From: Symbioplanes lichenis
GTDB taxonomy: Bacteria; Actinomycetota; Actinomycetes; Mycobacteriales; Micromonosporaceae
Length of the DNA: 64,000 nt
NCBI RefSeq assembly: GCF_030709675.1
Contig: NZ_JAUZQD010000003.1
Location: 620,001 to 684,000 of the forward strand
Direction: 5' to 3'
Shown: positions 8,198-20,104 of the stretch, piece after piece
Layout of the letters: the number at the start of each line of letters is the position of its first letter
How positions within the stretch are numbered: position 1 is the first letter of the stretch
Position numbers and translations under genes: made by a program
The notes under the pieces: model-generated
Databases searched by the model: none
Told to the model about the DNA's origin: nothing
What the model saw: the letters and a program-made list of their open reading frames with translations, nothing else

Positions 8198-10744
8198 TCA
8201 GTCGCGGGTGAGGCCCGCGCGGCGGAGGGCCTCCGCCATCTCGCTGTTGATCGGGGCGCCGCCGCCCTGGCCACGGCGCTGCTGGCCGCCGCCCTGGCGG
8301 GGCTGGCCCTGGCCCTGGCGCTGACCGTCGCGACCGCCGCCGCTGCCGCGCCCGTCGCGACCGCCGCCTTGACCTCCGCGTCCGCCGCCGCCGTCCCGGC
8401 CGCCCTGACCGCGTGCGCCGCCCTGGCCGCCGCCGTCCCGCCCGCCGCTGTCACGCCCGCCGCGTCCGCCGCTGCCCTGGCCGCCGCCGCGTGCGTCACG
8501 TGCGCCGCCGCCGCGGGCGTCGCGCTGGCCGCCGGGGCCGCTGCTGCCGTAGCCGCCGCGCCCGCCGCCCTGGCGGGGCTCGTCGTTGAGGCGCATGGTC
8601 AGTGAGATGCGCTTGCGGACCGGGTCCACCTCGACCACGCGGACCTTGACCACGTCGCCCGACTTGACGACCTCGCGGGGGTCGCTGACGAAACGGTCGG
8701 CCAGGGCGGACACGTGGACCAGGCCGTCCTGGTGGACGCCGATGTCGACGAACGCGCCGAAGGCGGCCACGTTGGTGACGACGCCCTCGAGGACCATGCC
8801 GGGCTGGAGGTCGGCGATCTTCTCGACGCCCTCGGCGAAGGTGGCGGTGGTGAAGGCGGGGCGCGGGTCGCGGCCGGGCTTCTCCAGCTCCTTGAGGATG
8901 TCGGTGACGGTGGGGAGGCCGACCGTGTCGGTGACGAACTGCTCGGGGCGGATCGCCTTGAGCAGCGGGCTGTTGCCCATGGCCGTCCTGAGGTCGGCAC
9001 CGGCCGAGGCGAGGATCGTGCGGACCACCGGGTAGGACTCGGGGTGCACGCTGGAGGCGTCGAGCGGGTCGTCGCCGTCCGGGATGCGGAGGAAGCCGGC
9101 GCACTGCTCGAAGGCCTTGGGGCCGAGGCGGGCGACCTTCTTGATCTCGGAGCGGTTCTTGAAGGGACCATTTTGGTCGCGGTGGAGCACGATGTTCTCC
9201 GCCAGGCCGGCGCCGATGCCCGACACCCGGGTCAGCAGGGGAGCGGAGGCGGTGTTGACGTCGACGCCGACGGCGTTCACACAGTCTTCGACGACGGCGT
9301 CGAGGGAGCGGGAGAGCTTCACCTCGGACAGGTCGTGCTGGTATTGCCCGACGCCGATCGAGCGCGGATCGATCTTGACCAGCTCGGCCAGGGGGTCCTG
9401 CAGCCGGCGGGCGATGGACACCGCGCCGCGCAGGGAGACGTCCATGCCGGGCAGCTCCTGCGACGCGTAGGCCGACGCCGAGTAGACCGACGCGCCCGCC
9501 TCCGACACCATGACCTTGGTCAGGTTGAGCTCGGGGTGCCGCTTGATCAGGTCGGCGGCCAGCTTGTCGGTCTCGCGGGACGCGGTGCCGTTGCCGATCG
9601 CGATCAGGTCGACATTGTGCTGCTGGGCGAGCTGGGCGAGGGTGTGGATCGAGGCGTCCCACTTGTTCTGCGGGACGTGCGGGTAGATCGTCGAGGTCGC
9701 CACGCACTTGCCGGTGGAGTCGACCACGGCCACCTTGACGCCCGTACGGAAACCGGGGTCGAGGCCCATCGTCGTGCGCGTGCCGGCGGGCGCGGCCAGG
9801 AGCAGGTCGCGCAGGTTGGCCGCGAAGACCCGGACGGCCTCGTCCTCCGCCGCCTGCCAGAGCCGGACCCGCAGGTCGGCGCCGAGGTGGATCAGGATGC
9901 GCGTGCGCCACGCCCAGCGCACGGTGTCGGCCAGCCAGCGGTCGCCGGGGCGGCCCTGGTCGGTGATGCCGTTGCGCCCGGCGATGGCGGCCTCGAAGGA
10001 CGGCGCGTCCGCCTCGTCGGCGGTGGGCTCCATCGTGAGGTCGAGCACCTCCTCCTTCTCCCCGCGGAACATCGCGAGGATCCGGTGCGAGGGCAGCTTG
10101 GTGTAGGGCTCGGCGAAGTCGAAGTAGTCCGAGAACTTCGCCCCGTCGGTCTCCTTGCCCTCGCGCACCTTCGCCACCAGGCGGCCCCGGGTCCACATGC
10201 GCTCCCGCAGCTCGCCGATCAGGTCGGCGTCCTCGGCGAACCGCTCGATCAGGATCGCCCGGGCCCCCTCGAGGGCGGCCGCGGCGTCGGCCACGCCCTT
10301 GTCGGCGTCGGCGAAGGCCGCCGCCTCGGCCCGCGGGTCCTTGCCCGGGTCGGCGAGCAGCAGGTCGGCGAGGGGCTCGAGGCCGGCCTCGCGGGCGATC
10401 TGGGCGCGGGTGCGGCGCTTGGGCTTGAAGGGCAGATAGATGTCCTCCAGCCGGGCCTTCGACTCCGCGGCCATGATCTGCGCTTCCAGGGCGTCGTCGA
10501 GCTTGCCCTGGGACCGGATCGACTCGAGCACGGCGGTGCGCCGCTCCTCGAGCTCGCGCAGATAGCCGAGCCGCTCCTCCAGGGCGCGCAGCTGCTGGTC
10601 GTCGAGGGTGCCGGTGACCTCCTTGCGGTACCGGGCGATGAAGGGCACGGTGGCGCCGCCGTCGAGGAGCTCGACGGCCGCGGTCACCTGACCCTCGCGG
10701 ACCCCGAGCTCCTGGGCGATGCGCTGATGGATGGCTGTCGTCAC
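8198..10744 (-). CDS. tex: Tex family RNA-binding transcription accessory protein with Gly/Arg-rich tail
   Basis: An 848-residue Tex protein. It has the N-terminal helical domain ([17 protein letters not shown]), the YqgF/RNase H-like domain ([16 protein letters not shown]), the helix-hairpin-helix pair ([20 protein letters not shown]) and a C-terminal S1 domain ([20 protein letters not shown]). Tex binds nucleic acids and influences transcription and RNA decay. After the S1 domain, about 100 residues are nearly all Gly, Arg, Gln, Asp and Ser in RGG/GGR repeats (8255-8578), then the protein ends in a short ordered tail. Start: GTG 10744 gives the usual beginning [14 protein letters not shown]; an in-frame GTG at 10774 is possible. 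CACAAT seven bases before GTG 10744 suggests a leaderless transcript. Confidence 0.92.
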   Translation of the reverse strand: MTTAIHQRIAQELGVREGQVTAAVELLDGGATVPFIARYRKEVTGTLDDQQLRALEERLGYLRELEERRTAVLESIRSQGKLDDALEAQIMAAESKARLEDIYLPFKPKRRTRAQIAREAGLEPLADLLLADPGKDPRAEAAAFADADKGVADAAAALEGARAILIERFAEDADLIGELRERMWTRGRLVAKVREGKETDGAKFSDYFDFAEPYTKLPSHRILAMFRGEKEEVLDLTMEPTADEADAPSFEAAIAGRNGITDQGRPGDRWLADTVRWAWRTRILIHLGADLRVRLWQAAEDEAVRVFAANLRDLLLAAPAGTRTTMGLDPGFRTGVKVAVVDSTGKCVATSTIYPHVPQNKWDASIHTLAQLAQQHNVDLIAIGNGTASRETDKLAADLIKRHPELNLTKVMVSEAGASVYSASAYASQELPGMDVSLRGAVSIARRLQDPLAELVKIDPRSIGVGQYQHDLSEVKLSRSLDAVVEDCVNAVGVDVNTASAPLLTRVSGIGAGLAENIVLHRDQNGPFKNRSEIKKVARLGPKAFEQCAGFLRIPDGDDPLDASSVHPESYPVVRTILASAGADLRTAMGNSPLLKAIRPEQFVTDTVGLPTVTDILKELEKPGRDPRPAFTTATFAEGVEKIADLQPGMVLEGVVTNVAAFGAFVDIGVHQDGLVHVSALADRFVSDPREVVKSGDVVKVRVVEVDPVRKRISLTMRLNDEPRQGGGRGGYGSSGPGGQRDARGGGARDARGGGQGSGGRGGRDSGGRDGGGQGGARGQGGRDGGGGRGGQGGGRDGRGSGGGRDGQRQGQGQPRQGGGQQRRGQGGGAPINSEMAEALRRAGLTRD

Positions 10745-10872
10745 GGCCACGATTGTGTACGAGGGGTCCGACACTTGTCGCGGCGCCCCGCGTATCGGGC
10801 GCGATGATCACCCCGTCCGGGCTACGGAAGCCGTGGTCACGGGGGCTGCCCGGCGGCTTTCGGTGACGGCGC

Positions 10873-11889
10873 TCACGCCTTCAGGCTGTCGCGGTCGTCC
10901 TCGCCGGCGGCCGGGCGCTGCACCGGCACCGCGGACGGCCGCGCGTGCCGCACGGCCCACAGGGCCACCTCGGTCCGCGACGACGCGCCGGTCTTGCGCA
11001 GGAGATTGGAGACGTGCACGGTCACCGTACGCACAGAGATCCCGAGCACCCGCGCGATCTGCTTGTTCGGCATGCCCTCCGCCAGGCAGCCCAGCACTTC
11101 CCGCTCGCGCGCCGTCAGCTCCGCGGAGGCGGGCAGCCGCAGATAATCGGTGAGCGCGTCGGCGTCGCCCGCCTCGGCGAGCAACTCCGTGAGGCGGTAC
11201 GGGTTGCCACGCGTGTGCCGCCACGCCGCGTCGGCCAGGGCGGCGCTCGGGGCGCTCCGGGCGTACACATGGTCGAGGATCTCGCCGACGTCGCCGGCGG
11301 TCAGCGCACCCAGATGGCGCCGCACGGACCAGGGCGCTCCCGCGAGCCGCTCGAGCGTGCGCACGGCGAGCGCCGGGTTGACGGCCACGTCCGGCGGCCG
11401 CGACGTCACGACGAGCAGGGCCGGCAGCTCCGCCCCGGCCAGCTCGGCGATCAGGTTCAGACTGGCCGGATCAAGAGCGTGAAGATCCTCCACCACGAGT
11501 ACGCACGGCAGCCCGCCCACCAGCGCCCGCACCGTGGTGACGGCGAGCCGCAGCAGCGCATCGGGCGTGTACCGCTCGCGGGGGACATCGGGGTCCTGGG
11601 CCAGCCACGCGAGCGCCTGCGGGGGCACGGGCAGGTCCGCCCGCGGCGTGGTGGACGCCAGCACCGCGGCCAGCCAGTCGTAAGGTGCGGGGGAGTGCAG
11701 CCGGGCCGACCCCCACAACGTCAGCTCCGGCGTCGCGACCTGCACCGCGGCGGCGGCGAGGGTGCTCTTGCCGGTGCCGGGCAGCCCCGTGATCACCGCG
11801 GGCACGCACCGGCCCGAGCCCCGCACACGCTCCCACGCGTGCCGAAGCTCGTCGAGCGCGTCCGCGCGACCCACCATCGGTACCGGCAT
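10873..11889 (-). CDS. LuxR-family regulator with AAA ATPase domain
   Basis: A 338-residue protein, a short relative of the large LAL/MalT regulators. Residues 1-240 are a STAND/AAA-type ATPase: VGRADALDEL, Walker A GLPGTGKSTLA (about 35), Walker B CVLVVEDLHALD (about 128) and a RGNPYRLTELL sensor region. Residues 255-315 are a LuxR HTH (ELTAREREVLGCLAEGMPN, then KQIARVLGISVRTVTVHVSN). It lacks the long TPR domain of classical LAL proteins. ATG 11889 is preceded by GGAGA; GTG 11892 is an alternative. It is divergent from the PP2C gene across 64 bases that contain the 7-bp repeat CTACGTA, a possible regulator site. Its target and inducer cannot be told from the sequence. Confidence 0.85.
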   Translation of the reverse strand: MPVPMVGRADALDELRHAWERVRGSGRCVPAVITGLPGTGKSTLAAAAVQVATPELTLWGSARLHSPAPYDWLAAVLASTTPRADLPVPPQALAWLAQDPDVPRERYTPDALLRLAVTTVRALVGGLPCVLVVEDLHALDPASLNLIAELAGAELPALLVVTSRPPDVAVNPALAVRTLERLAGAPWSVRRHLGALTAGDVGEILDHVYARSAPSAALADAAWRHTRGNPYRLTELLAEAGDADALTDYLRLPASAELTAREREVLGCLAEGMPNKQIARVLGISVRTVTVHVSNLLRKTGASSRTEVALWAVRHARPSAVPVQRPAAGEDDRDSLKA

Positions 11890-11953
11890 CACTCTCCAAC
11901 CCTACGTACTACGTACTACAGACATGCCCGGCACCCTTTGGCACTCTGGTGTC

Positions 11954-12676
11954 ATGAGCATGGTGCTACGTGCGGTCGCCGCCACGGACCAGGGTCTGGT
12001 CCGCTCGAACAACGAGGACTCGGTCTTCGTCGGCAGCCGGCTGCTGATCGTCGCCGACGGCATGGGCGGGCTGCCCGCGGGCGAGCTGGCCAGCGACATC
12101 CTGGTCAACGCGGTCTCCGTCGTCGACGCGCTGCCGGACACCGGCGAGCCGCTCCAGGATCTCATCGCGGCCCTCGGCACCGCCAACGAGCGCATCGAGG
12201 CCGCCGTGGCCGACGACGACGCCCGCGACGGCATGGGCACCACGGTCACGGCCCTGCTGCTGGCGGGCGACCGCGTGGCGGCGCTCAACGTGGGCGACTC
12301 GCGCTGTTATCTCGTCCGCGACGGCAAGCTCCAGCAGATCACCAAGGACGACACCTACGTCCAGGCGCTCGTGGACCAGGGCGTCCTCACCCCGGCCGAC
12401 GCCCGCCGCCACCCGCAGCGCGCCCTGGTCACCCAGGCCGTGCAGGGCGGCCCGTTCCGCCCGGCCGGCCGCATGGTCCCGATCCGGCCCGGCGACCGCT
12501 TCCTCCTGTGCAGCGACGGCCTCAGCGACTACGTCGAGGACTCGGTGATCGAGGACACGTTGCGCTCGCACGAGCAGCGCGAGGAGTGCGCCGGTCGTCT
12601 GATCGCCCGCACCCTCGAAGCCGGCGCCCCCGACAACGTGACCGTCATCGTGGCGGACGTCGTCGAGGAAGCCTAG
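11954..12676 (+). CDS. PP2C-family Ser/Thr protein phosphatase
   Basis: A 240-residue PPM/PP2C phosphatase close to mycobacterial PstP in its catalytic domain but without a membrane anchor. Metal-binding motifs are present: TDQGLVRSNNEDS at the N-terminus, VADGMGG (about 35), GMGTTVTALL, LNVGDSRCYLV, LCSDGLSDYV and the final PDNVTVIVADV. It would remove phosphate from Ser/Thr kinase substrates and could oppose the membrane kinase at 5985, although the two are not in one operon. The start is ATG 11954 or 11960; neither has a clear Shine-Dalgarno. The long in-frame extension to 11762 lies in the divergent LuxR gene and is rejected. Confidence 0.9.
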   Translation: MSMVLRAVAATDQGLVRSNNEDSVFVGSRLLIVADGMGGLPAGELASDILVNAVSVVDALPDTGEPLQDLIAALGTANERIEAAVADDDARDGMGTTVTALLLAGDRVAALNVGDSRCYLVRDGKLQQITKDDTYVQALVDQGVLTPADARRHPQRALVTQAVQGGPFRPAGRMVPIRPGDRFLLCSDGLSDYVEDSVIEDTLRSHEQREECAGRLIARTLEAGAPDNVTVIVADVVEEA

Positions 12677-12800
12677 AAGTGCGCCCGGCCGGGGCGGAGG
12701 CCGTCGAGCACAGGCTCGGGCCGCTGACCCCGGTCGGCCCGGTCACCCGTCCCGGGAGTGCTGGCTCGCCGGTGCCGTAGCCGGGGCATAGGCTCGGCGG

Positions 12801-13340
12801 GTGGTGATCGAGACCGAGCGGCTGGTGCTGCGCCGCTTCCGCACCGAGGACGCCGTGGCGCTGGCCGCCTATCGCAACGATCCCGAGGTGGCGCGCTACC
12901 AGTCGTGGAGCACGCCCTACTCGCTGGACAAAGCGCGCTACTCGGTGCAGACGATGGTCGCCGCGGACCCGACGATGCCCGGCTGGTTCCAGTGGGCGGT
13001 CGAGCTGGCTGAGACCAGGAGCCTGATCGGCGACGTCGGCGTCAATCTGGCCGACAACCTGAAGCAGGCCGAGATCGGCTACACCCTGGCCACCGAGCAC
13101 CAGGGCCACGGCTATGCCACCGAGGCGGTCCGCGCCGTCCTCGACCACGAGTTCAAGGTGCTCGGCCTGCACCGCATGTCCGCCGAGTGCGACGCCCGCA
13201 ACACCCGCTCGTCCCGCCTCCTCGAGCGCGTCGGCTTCACCCGCGAGGGCCTGCGCCGCCAGCACACCTGGATCAAGAACGAGTGGACCGACGACCTCGT
13301 CTACGGCCTCCTCGCCGACGAGTGGCTCATCCCCCGCTGA
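12801..13340 (+). CDS. GNAT family N-acetyltransferase (RimJ-like)
   Basis: A 179-residue acetyltransferase of the RimJ/RimL branch. It begins VIETERLVLRRFRTEDA and has the acetyl-CoA loop in EHQGHGYATEAVRAVL (about 95-110), followed by SAECDARNTRSSRLLERVGF, the usual motif B. It probably acetylates a protein N-terminus, a small amine or an antibiotic; the acceptor is not evident. The start is GTG 12801. TAGGCT sits six bases upstream of it, so the message is probably leaderless. It stands alone between the PP2C gene and the convergent VOC gene. Confidence 0.85.
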   Translation: MVIETERLVLRRFRTEDAVALAAYRNDPEVARYQSWSTPYSLDKARYSVQTMVAADPTMPGWFQWAVELAETRSLIGDVGVNLADNLKQAEIGYTLATEHQGHGYATEAVRAVLDHEFKVLGLHRMSAECDARNTRSSRLLERVGFTREGLRRQHTWIKNEWTDDLVYGLLADEWLIPR

Positions 13341-13416
13341 CCCGGATCCGGCCGGACAAGGCCGGTCCCGCCCACCTGAGCGGCTCCGGCTCGGCTGGCT
13401 TCGGCAAGGCGTCGGC

Positions 13417-13833
13417 TCAGCCGGCGGCTCCAGCGATGTTGACCATCCATTCGACGCCGAAGCGGTCCTTGAGCGCCCCGAACTCGTCGCCCCACATCTG
13501 CTTCTCCAGCGGCACGCTCACCGTGCCGCCCTCGGCCAGCGCGTCCCAGTAGCCGTGCAGCTGCTCCGCCTCGTCGCCGCTCAGGCTGATCGAGATGGCG
13601 CTGCCCGGCGTCACGTCCATGCCGGGCGGCGGGTCGGAGGCCATCAGCGTGAACCCGTTCTCCGCGACGAGCATCGCGTGCATGACCTTGTCGGCGAGCG
13701 CGGCGTCGGGCGCCCCGAACTCACCGAAGGTGCTGACGTCGAGCTTGCCGCCGAACACCGACTGGTAGAACTCCATGGCCTGGCGCGCGTTGCCGTCGGG
13801 AAAGCCGATGTACGGGTTGAGGCGAACGGTCAT
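13417..13833 (-). CDS. VOC (glyoxalase/PhnB-like) superfamily protein
   Basis: A 138-residue VOC protein of the PhnB/3-demethylubiquinone-like type: MTVRLNPYIGFPDGNARQAM, EFYQSVFGGKL, GFTLMASDPPPGM and a terminal KDRFGVEWMVNIAG. Such proteins bind small ligands or act as glyoxalase-fold enzymes; PhnB-like members are often not metal-dependent and the substrate is unknown. ATG 13833 is preceded by GAAGGAGC, a good ribosome site, which is why longer in-frame starts up to 14388 are rejected. It is divergent from the DUF4240 gene across 147 bases. Confidence 0.85.
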   Translation of the reverse strand: MTVRLNPYIGFPDGNARQAMEFYQSVFGGKLDVSTFGEFGAPDAALADKVMHAMLVAENGFTLMASDPPPGMDVTPGSAISISLSGDEAEQLHGYWDALAEGGTVSVPLEKQMWGDEFGALKDRFGVEWMVNIAGAAG

Positions 13834-13980
13834 GACCAGCTCCTTCGGTGGGTGACGTCCTCGCACCATAGACCCGTCGCGACCTCCTCGGGAGCCCTCC
13901 TGTGGACAACGCCCGAACGCGTGTCGCGGGCCTGTGGACAACGGGCGTTCCGGCCCCGCCGGCGTGCCAAGGTTGCCGCC

Positions 13981-14493
13981 ATGCGAAGCGAGGACTTCTG
14001 GGCGCTGATCGACGAGAGCGCCCGTGTGACCGACAGCAAGGAAGACCGGACGGCCTGGCTCGTGGACACTCTCGCGGGCCGCCCGGCGGAGGACATGGTC
14101 GCTTTCCAGCGGCAGTTCGAGGAGCTGGTGGCCAGGGCCGGCACCGAGGACATCAGGGACGCCGCCTGGATTCTCGGGGCCGGGCTCCTCCTCGACGACG
14201 AGTTCGGCGAGTTCCGCGTCTGGCTCATCGGACAGGGCCGGCAGATCTACGAACAGGTGGTGGCCGAGCCGGACACGCTGACGACGATTCCCCCGGTGCG
14301 GAGGCTCATGGGCCGTCCCATCGCGTCGTGGGACGACGAGGAGTGGCCCGAGTGGGAGGTGCTCCGGCGCCTCACCGAGTCCATGCACAGCCGGATGGCG
14401 TCGGAAACCGCGCAGGGATGGCGGGCGACCGATGCGGCCGCCATGGCCCGGCGCCTCCCTCAGCTGAGCGCCATGTTCCCGAGAGAGAGGTGA
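13981..14493 (+). CDS. DUF4240 domain protein
   Basis: A 170-residue protein matching the DUF4240 pattern: starts MRSEDFWALIDESA, then FQRQFEELVARAGTEDIRDAAW, FGEFRVWLIGQGRQIYE and a Trp/Glu-rich stretch WDDEEWPEWEVL. The family is common in actinomycetes and has no established function; some members occur as immunity-like or stand-alone cytosolic proteins. There is no signal peptide or membrane segment. CAAGGT lies seven bases before the ATG, hinting at a leaderless transcript. It ends before a strong shared terminator facing glgB. Confidence 0.75.
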   Translation: MRSEDFWALIDESARVTDSKEDRTAWLVDTLAGRPAEDMVAFQRQFEELVARAGTEDIRDAAWILGAGLLLDDEFGEFRVWLIGQGRQIYEQVVAEPDTLTTIPPVRRLMGRPIASWDDEEWPEWEVLRRLTESMHSRMASETAQGWRATDAAAMARRLPQLSAMFPRER

Positions 14494-14510
14494 GGACCGG
14501 AGGGTGACAT

Positions 14511-14544
14511 CAGGGCGGGCACCCGATGCCGGATGCCCGCCCTG
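14511..14544. terminator. Bidirectional terminator between DUF4240 gene and glgB
   Basis: Perfect 11-bp stem CAGGGCGGGCA/TGCCCGCCCTG with a 12-base loop, midway in the 65-base gap between two convergent genes. Confidence 0.8.
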
Positions 14545-14558
14545 TCAGAAGAAGATCG

Positions 14559-16718
<2,160 letters not shown>

Positions 16719-16739
16719 CGGTTATTTCCTCCGGGGGTG

Positions 16740-18046
16740 TCAGCCGACGAGCCGGGTGATGGAGCGCAACGGGATGCGCAGCCAACCGGGCCGGTGCCGG
16801 GCTTCGTACGCGGCCTCGTAGACCGCCTTGTCCAGCTCGTACGCCGCCAGCAGCGCGCCCTGCTCCCGCGGATCCGTCCCGGCGGCCGCCGCGTAGCCGT
16901 CGCAGAAGGAGGTCCGGTTGCGGTCCACCCACTCGCGGGCCCGGGCGGCCAGGTGCTCGTCCTCGGCCTGGTCGACCAGCAGCTGATAGGCGGCGTACTC
17001 ATAGCTGCGCAGCACGCCGGCGACGTCGCGCAGCGGCGAGTCGGGGCGGCGCCGGTCCTCCAGCGGCTGGCCGGGCTCGCCCTCGAAGTCGATGAGCAGC
17101 CACGCCTCGGGGGTGCGCAGCACCTGGCCGAGGTGCAGGTCGCCGTGCACCCGCTGGACGGTGACGGGCTCGCCGCCGAGCTTGCGGAAGCGCTCCTCGA
17201 TCACGGCGACGTGCTCGCGCAGCTCGGGGACGGCCTCGGCGGCCGACTCGAGCCGGGCGATCAGCGTGTCGGCCGGGAAGGGCGCCGGACCGGTGCCCAG
17301 CTCCTCGGCGAGCGTCTTGTGCACGGTGGCGACGGCCTCGCCGAGGCGGTAGGATTCGCCGGCGAAGTCGCCGCCCACCTCGTCGGCGGCGAACTCGGCG
17401 TCGGCGAAGAGGTCCCGTGCGCTGGCGGTGGCCATGGCCCAGCCCTCGGCGGAGTTCGCCGCGTAGGCGGTCACCATGCCGAGCGGGCACGGCCCGTCCG
17501 GGGTGCTCACCTCGAAGGCGCCGAGCAGACGGGCGACGTGCGCGTTGCCGGCCCGGCCGAGGACCCGGTTGAGCTCGATGTCCGGGTTGATGCCGACGTC
17601 GACCCGGCGGAAGATCTTGAGGATCGCGTCCTGGTCGAAGATCACGCTGGTGTTGCTCTGCTCCGCGTCGAAGACCCGCGGCGCGGCCTCCAGCGGCAGG
17701 TCGACGCCCGGCTCCTTGGCGAAGGACACCTCGCCGGCGGTCGCGGAGGAGTCGACCAGGCGGAGCAGGAAGTTGACGGCCTCCGGGTCGTACATCGCGT
17801 CGTACCCGGTGCGGTCGCCGTCGGTGCCGATGGTGGCGACCGCGCTGTACTCGGAGATCGGCCCGTCGTTCCACGCGACGAGCACCTGGTAGCGCTCGGT
17901 GTGGCCGTCGGTGTAGGCGGCGTCCACGAGCATCAGGTCCAGGTCCTCCCGCAGCGGGGTGACCGAGGAGGGCGCGGCGGAGGCCAGGGTCCGGCTGCGG
18001 CCCGCGTACCAGCGTTGCTGGGGGAGCCATTCGTCGAAGGGCAGCG

Positions 18047-18050
<4 letters not shown>
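16740..18050 (-). CDS. mak: Maltokinase (maltose-1-phosphate-forming)
   Basis: A 436-residue maltokinase/Pep2 protein with an aminoglycoside-phosphotransferase-like fold. The start [18 protein letters not shown] is diagnostic of the Mak N-terminal cap domain, and the catalytic motifs are [11 protein letters not shown] (about 305) and LLIDFEGEP (about 325). It phosphorylates maltose made by TreS to maltose 1-phosphate, the donor for GlgE. The ATG overlaps the treS stop by four bases (ATGA), so the two are translationally coupled; in mycobacteria TreS and Mak form a complex. The longer in-frame extension to 18503 lies inside treS and is a shadow. Confidence 0.95.
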
Positions 18051-19822
<1,772 letters not shown>

Positions 19823-20104
19823 CAGACGTTCACCTACCCCACCCCGCAGGAACTGAATCGCACACGCCGCCACCACGACGTGTCTTGCCGCCGGGCCGGC
19901 GGCCGATGCCACCCCGGCAATCCCCGGAACCACCGGGCCGGCGGCTCCGGGGACCCCTGGGATCCCCGCCGTCGGACCGGCGAATCCGGGGACCACAAAG
20001 ATCCCCGCGGCCGCAGTGGCGGCCGGGAAGCACTTCACACCCCGGGGGACAGGCGCCGGGAAGCCGCCCGGGTCAGCGACGACCCGGGCGGACGGACCCG
20101 GGCG
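19823..20104. other. Gap between glgE and treS with GC-rich imperfect repeats
   Basis: A 282-bp spacer holding the glgE terminator (20064-20091) and, from about 19890 to 20020, several copies of short elements such as ATCCCCG and CCGGGG arranged as imperfect palindromes. On the minus strand these read as Gly-x-Pro-like codons in frame with treS, but I regard this as spacer. It should contain the treS promoter near 19830-19870. Confidence 0.5.
20064..20091 (-). terminator. Terminator of glgE
   Basis: Perfect 11-bp stem CCGCCCGGGTC/GACCCGGGCGG with a 6-base loop, 13 bases after the glgE stop. No U-tract. It suggests glgE and treS-mak-glgB are separate transcription units, with possible partial read-through. 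Confidence 0.75.

Noticed and set aside
8240..8590. Repeat-rich GC block that looks like a tandem array or CRISPR-like region
   Set aside because: It encodes the Gly/Arg-rich tail of Tex in frame. The repeats are codon-level and irregular, with no spacers of constant length.
11762..11953. N-terminal extension of the PP2C protein
   Set aside because: It lies inside the divergent LuxR gene and the PP2C fold begins at MSMVLRAVAATDQG.
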